Assembly (NCBI RefSeq): GCF_003428165.1
Contig: NZ_QLIQ01000019.1
Coordinates: 1-59,271, forward strand
Length of the DNA stretch: 59,271 nt
Origin: Cysteiniphilum litorale
Lineage (GTDB): Bacteria > Pseudomonadota > Gammaproteobacteria > Francisellales > Francisellaceae
Reading direction: 5' to 3'
Of this stretch, positions 16,555-25,952 are shown in pieces (positions within the stretch are counted from its first letter, which is position 1; the number at the start of each line of letters is the position of its first letter). A program made the translations under genes and the position numbers. The notes beneath the pieces are model-generated. The model ran no database searches. It was not told the origin of the DNA and was given only the letters and a program-made list of their open reading frames with translations.

Positions 16555-16580
16555 AAAAGCGCTTCTAGGAGTGCTTTTTC
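16555..16580 (+). terminator. Rho-independent terminator of the cold-shock gene
   Basis: AAAAGCGCTTC and GAGTGCTTTT pair around a short TAG loop and end in a T-run (16575-16579), 12 bases after the stop codon. Confidence 0.8.
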
Positions 16581-16616
16581 ATTACTTCAAATATTTCATT
16601 ATATGAGATTTGACCT

Positions 16617-16693
16617 CGGGGCGTAGCGCAGCCTGGTAGCGCGTTAGCATGGGGTGCTAAAGGTCGTGGGTTCAAATCCCGCCGTCCCGACCA
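16617..16693 (+). tRNA. tRNA-Pro (anticodon GGG)
   Basis: A 77-base cloverleaf with encoded CCA. Acceptor CGGGGCG pairs with CGTCCCG; D-arm GCGC..GCGC; anticodon stem TTAGC/GCTAA with loop ATGGGGT, anticodon GGG; T-loop TTCAAAT. It resembles E. coli proL and decodes CCC. It sits between cspA-like gene and rpiA with no phage-like genes near. Confidence 0.97.
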
Positions 16694-16722
16694 TTTTGTG
16701 GTTTTAATTGCAGCCGTTATTC

Positions 16723-17400
16723 TTATTCAATAATGTCGATTTGACCTTTGTCATTGGCTATCAGCAATATATCAGCAGGGTTAACTGCAAATAAACCATT
16801 GCAAACTACACCGGTGATTTGATTGATTTGCTGTTCAAGTTTCAATGGGTTATCGATCATCAGATTATGAATATCGATAATAATATTGCCATTGTCAGTG
16901 ATTACACCTTCACGATAGATCGGTTGACCGCCTAGCTTTACTAGTTCTTTGGCAACATAGCTGCGTGCCATAGGAATAACTTCAATCGGCAATGGGAAGC
17001 GTCCTAATTGAGGCACTAGCTTGGTTTGATCAATAATACAAATAAATTTGTCACTGGCAACACGGCAAATTTTCTCGCGGGTTAATGCAGCCCCGCCACC
17101 TTTGATCAGCTCTCGATGTTTGTTTGCTTCGTCAGCGCCGTCAATATAAATATCGACTTTATTTGGATAGTTTAAATCAACAACTTCAAAACCATGTGCT
17201 TTGAGGCGTTTAGTGCTTTCCTCAGAGCTTGAAACAGTCAGCTCAATTTTAGATTTAATTTTCGCAAGTTCATCAATAAAAAAGTTAACCGTTGAACCTG
17301 TACCAACACCAACGGTCATTCCCGGTTTGATATATTCAATTGCGGCAGTTGCAGCAATTTTTTTTAATTCATTTTGATCTGCTTTTTTATTAAAAAACAT
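16723..17400 (-). CDS. rpiA: Ribose-5-phosphate isomerase A
   Basis: Interconverts ribose-5-P and ribulose-5-P in the non-oxidative pentose phosphate pathway. Motifs: [12 protein letters not shown] (~30-41), SSEES, DGADEA with the catalytic Asp (~88-93), [12 protein letters not shown] (~100-111). Length 225 is slightly above the E. coli enzyme (219). Start ATG 17400 gives the usual N-terminus. Monocistronic on the minus strand. Confidence 0.95.
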   Translation of the reverse strand: MFFNKKADQNELKKIAATAAIEYIKPGMTVGVGTGSTVNFFIDELAKIKSKIELTVSSSEESTKRLKAHGFEVVDLNYPNKVDIYIDGADEANKHRELIKGGGAALTREKICRVASDKFICIIDQTKLVPQLGRFPLPIEVIPMARSYVAKELVKLGGQPIYREGVITDNGNIIIDIHNLMIDNPLKLEQQINQITGVVCNGLFAVNPADILLIANDKGQIDIIE

Positions 17401-17800
17401 AAGTAGTAATATCCAATTAATCGCGTTAGGTGGCTTATTTTGGCATATTCATGAGGGATTACAAAGGTGGTTCGCAGTTAAAAATAAGTCAATACTATAG
17501 ATTATGATGATATGTAGTAAGTAGGAATAAAGTAAAGTAGTAAGAAACTCTACAGATTATCTTAGCTGTGGAGGATGCATAATGATCATAATATGGCATT
17601 TGTGATCAAAATATAATCTAAATTTATGGAAATGGCAAATTTCTCACAAAGCTTTAGTTAAAATCCTACAGATTTTGATAATTGTTTTGTCCATAATGTT
17701 ACTCATGCAACGGATGGCGACCTTAACGGATGAAGGTAGAAATGGATAGCCCCCCCCGCACGGATGAATTTAAATAGGATATGGATATCCTGAAACCCAC
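17401..17800. other. 400-bp intergenic region between rpiA and queG
   Basis: It holds the rpiA upstream region; no ORF of note. Three copies of ACGGATG (near 17709, 17726 and 17760) surround an 8-C run (17750-17757), and a near-perfect palindrome AGGATAT-GG-ATATCCT (17776-17791) lies 9 bases past the queG stop, possibly its transcript end. Otherwise AT-rich with nothing recognised. Confidence 0.5.
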
Positions 17801-18943
17801 CTAAATTTTTGCCATCTGTTGCTGAATTCCCCAGTTGATATGCTCTAAGAGCAAAGCATTGCTAACATGTGTTTGTTTGGCTTTTTCAAGCAGCATAATA
17901 ATCTCTTTGGAGAAAGGCGCATTACCAAGGGCAATGTAGATATTTCTAAGCCAAGCCTGATAACCAATTCGGCGAATAGCAGAGCCTTCTGTTTTTTTCA
18001 AAAACTCTTGTTCTGACCATTGCGCTAAATCCATCAAACTTTGGTTGCTTAAGTACGCGCGTGCGAGAAAGTCGGACTCAGCGGTTACAGGGGCGCCTTT
18101 GTTAATAGGACATACCAGTTGACAGTCATCACAACCATAGATGCGATTACCAATTGCTTGCCGATATTGCATTGGAATCATACCTTTGTTTTCAATCGTT
18201 AAATAAGAGATGCATTTATTGGCATCAATGACTTTATTGTTCACTATGGCATTGGTAGGGCATGCTTTAATGCAAGCTTGGCATTTGCCACATTGATCCG
18301 TTATAGGCGATTGTGCAAATGCGCTAAAATCAAGATTAGAGTAGATGCAGCCAATAAAGAAAAATGAACCGTCAACTGGGTGTAGGAGATTGCTATTTTT
18401 ACCGATCCAGCCAAGACCAGCTTTTTCAGCTAATGGCTTTTCTAACACAGGGGCGCTGTCAGTGAAAACACGCGCACTGTGCTTGGGAAAAACACTTTGA
18501 ATGAAATCACTTAGTTTACTTAACTTTTGGCGTAACACTTTGTGATAGTCGCGACCGTGCGCATAAACAGAAATAGCTGCATTTTCACTTGGTGTTGATA
18601 GCGTTTTGCGAATACCTTTGAAGCAATAAGCTTGGGGTAAGTAGTTTAAACGCACAACAATAACACTTTTAGTGTCTGCAACAAGTTCGTGTGGCGTATA
18701 GCGTTTGCTACCATGCTTGACCATGTAATCAAGATCAGCATGATAACCTTGTTGAAGCCACTCTTGATACTTAGGGATATACTGATCAAGTAGGCAATCG
18801 GTGGCTGAAATATCAGAAATACCTAGTGTGGTCAGTGCAAATTGTTTAATGCTGTTCCACTGTTCTAAGCTTACGCTGTTCGAGTTCAATGTTTTTAAGA
18901 CTGTTTGAGATAGATTCACGAGGTAGGCTCGATTGTACTGCAA
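17801..18943 (-). CDS. queG: Epoxyqueuosine reductase
   Basis: Cobalamin- and 4Fe-4S-dependent enzyme that reduces epoxyqueuosine to queuosine in tRNA. The DUF1730 N-terminal region (YHADLDYMVKHGSKRYTPHEL near residues 62-82) and the ferredoxin-type clusters CGKCQACIKACPTNAI and GCDDCQLVCPIN (~ residues 215-270) are intact, as is LEKPLAEKAGLGWIGKNS. Length up to 380 matches the family. The start is uncertain: the longest frame begins with a TTG at 18943, while GTG 18919 and TTG 18889 are also possible; none has a good RBS. All overlap the end of the APC permease gene by 44-98 bases, so translation is probably coupled. Confidence 0.92.
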   Translation of the reverse strand: MQYNRAYLVNLSQTVLKTLNSNSVSLEQWNSIKQFALTTLGISDISATDCLLDQYIPKYQEWLQQGYHADLDYMVKHGSKRYTPHELVADTKSVIVVRLNYLPQAYCFKGIRKTLSTPSENAAISVYAHGRDYHKVLRQKLSKLSDFIQSVFPKHSARVFTDSAPVLEKPLAEKAGLGWIGKNSNLLHPVDGSFFFIGCIYSNLDFSAFAQSPITDQCGKCQACIKACPTNAIVNNKVIDANKCISYLTIENKGMIPMQYRQAIGNRIYGCDDCQLVCPINKGAPVTAESDFLARAYLSNQSLMDLAQWSEQEFLKKTEGSAIRRIGYQAWLRNIYIALGNAPFSKEIIMLLEKAKQTHVSNALLLEHINWGIQQQMAKI

Positions 18944-20474
18944 TGCGATGGCAAATAATACAAATAATTAATAATGCAATCATGGCTTCAGGCAGATCAA
19001 AAACAGCTATTCCACCACCATAATTGCCAAGGTAAGATACAGCGGTTAACAGCACTAAATAAAGCCAGAGCCAGTAAGATTGCTTAAAATTCCAATTGAT
19101 CGTGATGCTTTTATCCTTTTTGAATATCCGGTAGAACATTAAGACAATAATGGCTATTGCAATCATAAAACTTGTTTTTGAGACGATATTCCAGCCACTC
19201 CAGTAGACAATTAAGGTGCTGGCATAAAATGCCATAATATTCCAAATCCGTGCAAAAGGAAGTCGAAATGGTCGATGTGCTTCAGGTATGCGTAGGCGCA
19301 AAGCGCTAGCACTAACAGGGCCCATAATATAGGTCAATGCAACAAGTGATGTCAGGAAAGTTGCCATGGTTGACCAGCCAGGTAGTGGTGCAAACATCAG
19401 CATGCTAACGATGAAATTAATAATAATGCAGTAAAGTGGATTGCCTTTTGGCGTCAGTTTGGCAAATATTTGTGGAATATAGTTGTTTTGACTCATAGCA
19501 AAGATAGAGCGTGTGGCACTGCCAAAATACATCAGTCCTGCAGCAAGTGGACCAACAATTGCGCCAATGTAAATCAAGACCATTAGCCATTTAATTTCAA
19601 GTGTTTTAGAGATCATTGCAAAAGGTCCAAAAGACTCATCAGCATGACCGCCTGCAAGACTAATATGTTGCCAGTTGTTATGTTCAACACTGCCAGAAAC
19701 GGTATAGATATAAGCAGCTTGTAGCAGTAGAAAAATAATCAAGCACGCAATAATCGAGCCGATAATAGCAATGGGGATGGCTTTTTTAGGATTTTTAGTC
19801 TCACCTGCCATTTCTGCCGCAAGTTTGAACCCCGTGAAGGAAAAGGCAATGCCACCTAATGAGATGGCTGATAATACGCCAGAGCTACCATTGGGGGCAA
19901 AGCTTAGATTGGCGGATGTTACAGGAGTGCTTTGATGCAGATGATAAACAATCACTAATATGATAATCGCAATAATGCTTGGAACTATAATTTTAATGAT
20001 TGTCAGAAAGTTATTTGCGCGAATAAGCCAGCGTAGCGAGTAGGTATTAAGAATGCTGATCAAGAGTAATAAAATGGCAGCAAATCCAAAGCCACTAGCG
20101 TTTAAACCGCCACTAGAGGCATTGATAAGTGTTGGGAAAAAGACAGCAAGATACTGGATGATGGCTTGAACTTCCGTTGGGGCAAGCGTTAAATAAGATA
20201 ACCAGATAATCCAGGCGAAGATAAAGCTAACCAAGGTGCCATGGGTAATGTGTGGGATACGAGTGCTTGAGCCTGTGACGGGTATCATGGTGCAAATTTC
20301 AGCAAAGACAAAGGCAATAATCATGATCAATAATGCACCAATAATCCAAGACAGCATTGCGGCAGGTCCAGCATAACTTGCGGTTTGTGATGCTGCAAAT
20401 AGCCAACCGGAGCCTAAAATAGCGCTGATTGATGAAAATAGTAGCCCTGCGATACTTATGTTACGTGTTTTCAA
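18846..20474 (-). CDS. APC-family amino-acid permease
   Basis: Inner-membrane amino-acid/polyamine permease of 542 residues with about 12-14 hydrophobic segments. The start of helix 1 carries the unwound-helix motif SSISAILGSGWLFAA (GSGW), and helix 6 the segment GGIAFSFTGFKLAAEMAGETKNPKKAIP typical of the superfamily. The C-terminal tail (~515-542) is charged. Its 3' end overlaps the beginning of queG on the same strand. Substrate cannot be inferred. Confidence 0.88.
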   Translation of the reverse strand: MKTRNISIAGLLFSSISAILGSGWLFAASQTASYAGPAAMLSWIIGALLIMIIAFVFAEICTMIPVTGSSTRIPHITHGTLVSFIFAWIIWLSYLTLAPTEVQAIIQYLAVFFPTLINASSGGLNASGFGFAAILLLLISILNTYSLRWLIRANNFLTIIKIIVPSIIAIIILVIVYHLHQSTPVTSANLSFAPNGSSGVLSAISLGGIAFSFTGFKLAAEMAGETKNPKKAIPIAIIGSIIACLIIFLLLQAAYIYTVSGSVEHNNWQHISLAGGHADESFGPFAMISKTLEIKWLMVLIYIGAIVGPLAAGLMYFGSATRSIFAMSQNNYIPQIFAKLTPKGNPLYCIIINFIVSMLMFAPLPGWSTMATFLTSLVALTYIMGPVSASALRLRIPEAHRPFRLPFARIWNIMAFYASTLIVYWSGWNIVSKTSFMIAIAIIVLMFYRIFKKDKSITINWNFKQSYWLWLYLVLLTAVSYLGNYGGGIAVFDLPEAMIALLIICIICHRIAVQSSLPRESISNSLKNIELEQRKLRTVEQH

Positions 20475-20575
20475 ATGAAGTCTCTGTTTATCATCGTGGG
20501 CAAGTACGGTAATTAAAATGAAAGCAAATTACAAGATTACTGTAAATTAAATTTGATGTGATCAATAAGCGAATA

Positions 20576-22018
20576 CTACCCCAGCAATCGTTTTTTTAAT
20601 GGTGATAAGCTAAACATAAAGCAGGTGAAAATAAAGATGCAAATTCCAATCCATAAGAATACATGTGTATAGTTATCAAGTTGAGTTAATGTATTGGTAA
20701 CAGTTGCGCTTTTGGGTGAGGTGAGCGAGGCAACATAACCGCCTAATAGACTTGCAAATGCCATAAATACCCACCATAAACCAATGACAAAACCGGTAAA
20801 GCGTAGTGGCACTAACTGTGCAACCATTGCCAGTCCTAATGCTGAGATTAATAGCTCGCCAGTTGATTGCAAAAAGTAGCTTAAAATAAGCCAGTTGCTA
20901 GAAATAATTCCTGCGTCATTAGCAAAAAACTTAGAGCAATAAAGTGTAATAAAAGACAAGCTCAACAATAGCATGCCTAAGGTGAATTTGTGATAAATGC
21001 TTAAAGAGTATTTGGTATTGTTAGATTTTGTATAATAGTAAGCAAGAATAGGGCTCATGATAACAACCCAAATTGGATTTAATGCTTGGAATGTTTCTGG
21101 TGCTATGGGAATGCCAAAAATGCTATGTATGGTGTTGTTAATGGCGTAAAAGTTGATAGAAGTTTGCATCTGCATATAAGATATTTTATAGGCAATTGCT
21201 TCAGTCATTAGGATAAGCGCTAACAACATTTTAAAAAAGAATCCTTCCTTTTTTATGCTAAACATTAGCCATAAATAAGCAAGCAAAGTAACTGTAAACG
21301 TAAGTACAACGATAGACTTAGCTAAGGCGATATTATTTAGTAGCCTCTCTACGATAAAAACCAAGACAATAACGCTAATAATGGTCAGAGCGAGTGCTTT
21401 AAGATTTAGCGGCTTCGCGCCTGCCTCAGTATGCACATTCTTCATGGTGAAGCCAAACCCAACAAAGGTTAGCAGTGATAAAAAGGTGGCAATAACGGCA
21501 GCAGAGAAAGCTGCTGAATAGCCAAAGTTGTGTGCAAGGGTCGGCACGATAAATAAACCTAACATCGACCCGATATTGATTGCCATGTAGAAAAGCGTAA
21601 AGGCATTGTGTAGGCGGTTACCATCATCTTGAGGGTAACATTTAGCGAGTAAGCTAGATGGGTTTGATTTAAACAATCCTGTACCGATGCAAATAAGCGA
21701 CATGGCATAATAGACGGTACTTACACTATTAAGAGTCATTAATATATAGCCAGCAAGTAAGGTAATTAACCCCAAAATAATGGTACGTTTGGCGCCCAAT
21801 ATTTTATCGCCAAGGTAGCCGCCAAGCACAATAAAGGCATAAACTAAAGCAGCAAATGCGCCGTACAAAATAAAGGCTTGATCCGTTGGCATGTTAAGTT
21901 TTCGTGTAAGATAAACTGCGAGTATTCCTGTTAGCGCCATGTAACCAAAGCGCTCCCAAACTTCAAGCATAAAAATCGTGTAGAATGCTTTTGGGTGCTT
22001 GCGTGCTATTGTTTCCAT
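20576..22018 (-). CDS. POT/PTR-family peptide transporter
   Basis: Proton-coupled di/tripeptide transporter of the major facilitator superfamily, 480 residues, ~12-14 membrane segments. The family ExxER motif is seen as EVWERFGY (~ residues 19-26), followed by GGYLGDKILGAKRTI (motif A between helices 2 and 3). The C-terminal signature region FLQSTGELLISALGLAMV contains the conserved GE(L). I chose ATG 22018, which has AAGG 7 bases upstream, over ATG 22042 without RBS. Two adjacent inverted repeats lie 59-98 bases upstream of this start. Confidence 0.9.
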   Translation of the reverse strand: METIARKHPKAFYTIFMLEVWERFGYMALTGILAVYLTRKLNMPTDQAFILYGAFAALVYAFIVLGGYLGDKILGAKRTIILGLITLLAGYILMTLNSVSTVYYAMSLICIGTGLFKSNPSSLLAKCYPQDDGNRLHNAFTLFYMAINIGSMLGLFIVPTLAHNFGYSAAFSAAVIATFLSLLTFVGFGFTMKNVHTEAGAKPLNLKALALTIISVIVLVFIVERLLNNIALAKSIVVLTFTVTLLAYLWLMFSIKKEGFFFKMLLALILMTEAIAYKISYMQMQTSINFYAINNTIHSIFGIPIAPETFQALNPIWVVIMSPILAYYYTKSNNTKYSLSIYHKFTLGMLLLSLSFITLYCSKFFANDAGIISSNWLILSYFLQSTGELLISALGLAMVAQLVPLRFTGFVIGLWWVFMAFASLLGGYVASLTSPKSATVTNTLTQLDNYTHVFLWIGICIFIFTCFMFSLSPLKKRLLG

Positions 22019-22076
22019 TATTAAGCCTTGTGTTTTAAGCATTTTTTGATCTAAAAATGCTATCCATATTTTAAGT

Positions 22077-22116
22077 GTCAGCAGTATATACTGCTGACTT
22101 TCCTTGATAAAGGAAA
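22077..22116. promoter_or_regulatory. Two adjacent perfect inverted repeats upstream of the POT transporter
   Basis: A 22-bp perfect palindrome (22077-22098; half-site GTCAGCAGTAT) is followed at once by TTTCCTT-GATA-AAGGAAA (22099-22116). They lie in the divergent region between the POT gene and uvrA, nearer to POT. They could be a regulator operator or, transcribed, two stacked hairpins. Confidence 0.6.
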
Positions 22117-22188
22117 TTTAAAATGTAATAGCTCAAAAAACTCAGATGGTTTGTAATGAACATCATAATAATGCTGTAGCTTCCAAGA

Positions 22189-22217
22189 TTCAACCCGCTA
22201 AATGATTGTGTTACAAT
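22189..22217 (+). promoter_or_regulatory. Putative uvrA promoter
   Basis: Extended -10 TGTTACAAT (TACAAT at 22212-22217) with a weak -35 TTCAAC (22189-22194) at 17-base spacing. Its position rules out the upstream ATG at 22202 as the start. No LexA-type CTG-N10-CAG box was found. Confidence 0.4.
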
Positions 22218-22246
22218 CGGGGCATTCTTTTTTGCGGTATGACAGC

Positions 22247-25066
22247 ATGGATAAAATCACAATTAAAGGTGCGAAAACGCATAATCTTAAAAATATCGAT
22301 TTAGAGATTCCTCGCGATAAATTAACGGTTATAACGGGTTTAAGTGGTTCAGGTAAATCGTCGCTAGCATTTGATACACTTTACGCTGAAGGGCAGCGGC
22401 GTTATGTTGAGTCGTTATCGAGTTATGCCAGACAGTTTCTGTCGCTAATGGATAAGCCAGAAGTCGAGCATATTGAAGGTTTGTCTCCGGCAATTTCCAT
22501 TGAACAGAAAACCACCTCGCATAATCCACGCTCAACAGTAGGGACAGTCACTGAAATCTATGATTACTTGCGTGTGTTATTTGCACGTATTGGTGAGCCG
22601 ATGTGCCCTGTACATAAGGTTGAATTAAAGGCGCAAACGATTAGCCAGATGGTTGATCATACATTAAGTTTTGATGATGAAACAAAACTTATGATTGTCT
22701 CTCCCGTGATTGTTGATAAAAAGGGTGAGCATATCCAGTTGATGGAAAAGCTCTATGCTGAAGGGTATTTGCGTGCGCGCATTAATGGTGAGCTATATGA
22801 GCTTAGTGATCCGCCTAAATTGGATCGTTATAAAAAGCATACGATTGAAGTCGTAGTTGATCGCTTTAAACCACAAAAGAAAAACCAGCAGCGTTTAGCA
22901 GAGTCTTTTGAAACAGCATTAGATTTATCAGCGGGCATTGCGAAGCTTGTATTTTTAGAGGGTGAGCAAGATGATATTATCTTTTCATCCAAACATGCCT
23001 GTCCGCACTGTAATTATTCGCTTAAGGAATTGGCACCGAGAATTTTTTCATTCAATAGCCCAATTGGTGCTTGCCCAAGTTGTGATGGCTTAGGAACTAA
23101 GGCTTACTTTGATGCGGATAAGGTTATCGTTGATGATAACTTAAGTTTAAACCAAGGCGCATTGCATGGCTGGGATAAGCGTAATGGTTATTACTTTGCG
23201 CAATTAGAAGCGTTGGCTCGGCATTTTGATTTCTCACTGGATACCCCGTTTAATAAGCTCACCGATGCGCAAAAAGAATTGGTGCTAAATGGTTCAGGAA
23301 AAACTGAGATTAATATTTATTTCAAAAGCTCAGGTGGCAGAGAATATCGAGCACAGAAACCATTTGAGGGTGTATTGGCAAATTTCGAGCGTCGTTATAA
23401 AGAAACTGACTCAAACATGATTCGTGAAGAATTAAGTGAACTAATGAGTAATTTACCGTGCCCAAGTTGCAATGAAACGCGCTTAAATGAGGGTGCGCGC
23501 AATGTATTTATTGCCGGTAAAAATATCGCGCAATTAACAGCGCTGTCGATAAAAGATAGTGTTAAATGGTTAGATGATTTATCACTTGGTGGTCAAAAGC
23601 ACGTGATTGCTGAGCGCTTGCTCAAAGAAATTCTGGCGCGTTTGGGCTTCTTAGTTAATGTCGGCTTGGATTATTTAAATCTATCACGGCAAGCTGATAC
23701 GCTCTCAGGTGGTGAGGCGCAGCGTATTCGCTTAGCCAGTCAAATTGGTGCAGGCTTAGTTGGGGTGATGTATATTCTAGATGAGCCATCGATTGGACTA
23801 CATCAACGTGATAATCAAAAACTATTAGATACCTTGCATCATTTACGTGATTTAGGTAATACGGTGATTGTGGTCGAGCATGATGAAGACGCGATTAAAC
23901 AAGCCGATCATATTATTGATATAGGACCTGGTGCTGGTATTCATGGTGGGCAAATTGTCGCTGAAGGGCGCTTAAGTGAGATTATTGATAATAAAAACTC
24001 ATTAACCGCAGACTATCTCTCCAAGCGCAAACAAATTGCGATTAATGGCAAAAAATTAAAGCCACAAAAAGGGCAATATGTTGAGATCTATGGTGCCAAG
24101 GGCAATAACCTGCAAAATGTTAATTTGAAAATTCCTTTGGGCTTATTAACTTGTGTCACTGGAGTGTCTGGTTCAGGTAAGTCAACCTTGATTAATCGCA
24201 CGCTTTATCCCTTAGCGGCAAAATTGTTGAATAAAAACAACAGCATCACAGCGCAAGCCTATGATAAACACAAAGGTTTTGAGTTGCTGGATAAGGTTAT
24301 CGATATTGATCAAAGCCCGATTGGGCGTACACCACGTTCAAATCCGGCAACCTATACCGGTGTTTTTACACCCATTCGTGAGCTGTTTGCAGCAACTGCG
24401 GAGTCGCGTTCACGTGGCTATCAGGTGGGACGTTTTAGCTTTAATGTCAAAGGTGGGCGTTGTGAAGCATGCCAAGGTGATGGCGTACTAAAGGTGGAAA
24501 TGCACTTCTTGCCGGATGTTTATGTGCCATGCGATGTCTGTCAGGGCAAACGTTATAATCGTGAGACTTTAGAGATTCAATACAAAGGCAAAAATATCAG
24601 CGAAGTGCTTGATATGAGTATTGAAGAAGCTTTAGAGTTTTTCTCGGCGGTGCCACAAATTAAGCGTCGCTTACAAACGTTAATGGATGTTGGTTTGTCG
24701 TATATTACCTTGGGGCAAAATGCGACCACCTTGTCAGGTGGTGAGGCGCAAAGGGTGAAATTAGCCAAAGAGCTCTCAAAAACCGCAACCGGCAAAACGT
24801 TATATATTCTCGATGAACCAACCACAGGGCTGCATTTTCATGATATCCAGCAATTACTAAACGTTATTATGCGTTTGCGCGAGCAGGGTAATACCATTGT
24901 CATTATTGAACATAATTTAGATGTGATCAAAGTAGCAGATTGGATTATTGATTTAGGTCCTGAAGGGGGTGATGGCGGTGGTCAGATTATTGCCGAAGGT
25001 GCGCCAGCAAGCATTGCTAAAAATGCGCAGTCGCACACCGGCAGATTTTTAAAGATGATGCTGTAA
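22247..25066 (+). CDS. uvrA: Excinuclease ABC subunit A
   Basis: DNA-damage-recognition ATPase of nucleotide excision repair. At 939 residues it matches the family. Two ABC modules: Walker [15 protein letters not shown] near residue 31 and [14 protein letters not shown] near 640; signature [14 protein letters not shown] and [14 protein letters not shown]; Walker [13 protein letters not shown]-type and [14 protein letters not shown]. Zinc-binding Cys clusters: [16 protein letters not shown] and [19 protein letters not shown] 22247 gives the canonical N-terminus [16 protein letters not shown]. The RBS is weak. Confidence 0.97.
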   Translation: MDKITIKGAKTHNLKNIDLEIPRDKLTVITGLSGSGKSSLAFDTLYAEGQRRYVESLSSYARQFLSLMDKPEVEHIEGLSPAISIEQKTTSHNPRSTVGTVTEIYDYLRVLFARIGEPMCPVHKVELKAQTISQMVDHTLSFDDETKLMIVSPVIVDKKGEHIQLMEKLYAEGYLRARINGELYELSDPPKLDRYKKHTIEVVVDRFKPQKKNQQRLAESFETALDLSAGIAKLVFLEGEQDDIIFSSKHACPHCNYSLKELAPRIFSFNSPIGACPSCDGLGTKAYFDADKVIVDDNLSLNQGALHGWDKRNGYYFAQLEALARHFDFSLDTPFNKLTDAQKELVLNGSGKTEINIYFKSSGGREYRAQKPFEGVLANFERRYKETDSNMIREELSELMSNLPCPSCNETRLNEGARNVFIAGKNIAQLTALSIKDSVKWLDDLSLGGQKHVIAERLLKEILARLGFLVNVGLDYLNLSRQADTLSGGEAQRIRLASQIGAGLVGVMYILDEPSIGLHQRDNQKLLDTLHHLRDLGNTVIVVEHDEDAIKQADHIIDIGPGAGIHGGQIVAEGRLSEIIDNKNSLTADYLSKRKQIAINGKKLKPQKGQYVEIYGAKGNNLQNVNLKIPLGLLTCVTGVSGSGKSTLINRTLYPLAAKLLNKNNSITAQAYDKHKGFELLDKVIDIDQSPIGRTPRSNPATYTGVFTPIRELFAATAESRSRGYQVGRFSFNVKGGRCEACQGDGVLKVEMHFLPDVYVPCDVCQGKRYNRETLEIQYKGKNISEVLDMSIEEALEFFSAVPQIKRRLQTLMDVGLSYITLGQNATTLSGGEAQRVKLAKELSKTATGKTLYILDEPTTGLHFHDIQQLLNVIMRLREQGNTIVIIEHNLDVIKVADWIIDLGPEGGDGGGQIIAEGAPASIAKNAQSHTGRFLKMML

Positions 25067-25084
25067 TATCCAAAGGGGGAGGAT

Positions 25085-25243
25085 ATGTTAAGACGTATAA
25101 TTGTTTTACTGGGGACATTAACGATTATTTTTTCAGTGTATATTCCGTGGTTTAAGGCAGGTAAACATAAGAAGGTAACGCATAAAACTGTGATGTCTAG
25201 CATCCATTCAGCCAGTGATTTAAAGCAGTATTTGCGAGGTTAA
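25085..25243 (+). CDS. 52-residue small membrane protein
   Basis: Begins 18 bases after uvrA with a strong purine-rich RBS (AAGGGGGAGG). The product has a basic start (MLRRIIVLLG), one hydrophobic segment of about 18 residues, then a Lys-rich segment and a polar tail ending LKQYLRG. Probably cotranscribed with uvrA. No family recognised. Confidence 0.5.
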   Translation: MLRRIIVLLGTLTIIFSVYIPWFKAGKHKKVTHKTVMSSIHSASDLKQYLRG

Positions 25244-25285
25244 TGTGAAATATGTAGATCTCTGATAGCAATTTATCAAATGATT

Positions 25286-25302
25286 GTTATACTATGTATA
25301 AC
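25286..25302 (+). promoter_or_regulatory. Operator/promoter of the MazEF-like module
   Basis: GTTATAC-TAT-GTATAAC is a 7-bp perfect inverted repeat. It contains the -10 TATACT (25288-25293) with a TGn extension, so a bound antitoxin would block RNA polymerase. It ends 20 bases before the mazE ATG. Autoregulation through such a palindrome is the rule for MazEF. Confidence 0.65.
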
Positions 25303-25322
25303 TTAAGTAACTGGAGTCTATC

Positions 25323-25577
25323 ATGCATACAAACGCAAAAATTCTCAAATGGGGAAATAGTCTTGGGATTAGATTATCAGGCGCGCTCAGAGATTTAACG
25401 GACTTTAAGGCTGGAACGATTGTTGATGTTGAAATAAAGGCAGATGGTTTATTCATACGCAAAGCTAAACAAAAAACAATTTTGCCATTTTCGGAGTCAT
25501 CATTACTTGATGGCTTAGATGAAAGCAGTCACAAAGATTTAATAGTTAAGCCTCAAGGCAATGAATGGCATGACTAA
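25323..25577 (+). CDS. MazE-like antitoxin (AbrB/SpoVT fold)
   Basis: An 84-residue DNA-binding antitoxin. AKILKWGNSLGIRLSGALRD (~5-24) is the swapped-hairpin AbrB/MazE N-terminal domain, followed by VDVEIKADGLFIRKAK. The C-terminal ~30 acidic, presumably disordered residues would thread into the toxin. RBS GGAG lies 8 bases upstream. Its last 17 bases overlap the toxin gene, typical of coupled type II modules. Confidence 0.88.
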   Translation: MHTNAKILKWGNSLGIRLSGALRDLTDFKAGTIVDVEIKADGLFIRKAKQKTILPFSESSLLDGLDESSHKDLIVKPQGNEWHD

Positions 25578-25941
25578 GCAGTATATTCCAGAGCGAAACG
25601 ATATTGTCTGGCTTGACTTTGAGCCAACAAAAGGCAAGGAAATTGGCAAGTATCGCCCTGCTTTTGTCTTATCATCCAAAGAATATAATTCAAAAACAGC
25701 GACACTTATTTGCTGCCCAGTGAGTACATCTATTCGTGGCGGGGCTACCGAGGTCCTTATTAATAATATTGATAACTCATCTGTTGTAGCATCATCAATT
25801 GTGCAAACATTATCGTGGAAAGAGCGCAAATGCCGATTCATTGCTAAGGCAGAAAAAGGTGTGTTTAAAGACGTGATCCTTAGATTATTGCCTTTAATTG
25901 GTGCTGAAGAAATAATAGATGATCTTTTAAACAGTAGATGA
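25561..25941 (+). CDS. MazF/PemK-type mRNA interferase toxin
   Basis: Predicted ribosome-independent endoribonuclease of the CcdB/PemK fold. YIPERNDIVWLDFEPTKGKEIGKYRPAFVLSS matches MazF almost position for position, including the loop with the catalytic Arg (YRPAFVLS); VVASSIVQTLSW corresponds to the second conserved strand. Length 126 from ATG 25561 or 123 from ATG 25570; AAGG at 25554-25557 favours the first by position but family members start like the second. It overlaps the antitoxin gene. Confidence 0.9.
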   Translation: MNGMTKQYIPERNDIVWLDFEPTKGKEIGKYRPAFVLSSKEYNSKTATLICCPVSTSIRGGATEVLINNIDNSSVVASSIVQTLSWKERKCRFIAKAEKGVFKDVILRLLPLIGAEEIIDDLLNSR

Positions 25942-25952
25942 GCCAATCAAAG

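Noticed and set aside
16617-16693. tRNA-Pro as an integration site of a mobile element
   Set aside because: No integrase or repeated tRNA 3' end was found nearby; XerC at 14.5 kb has the housekeeping signature.
22141-22246. SOS box before uvrA
   Set aside because: No CTG-N10-CAG-like element occurs in the upstream region.
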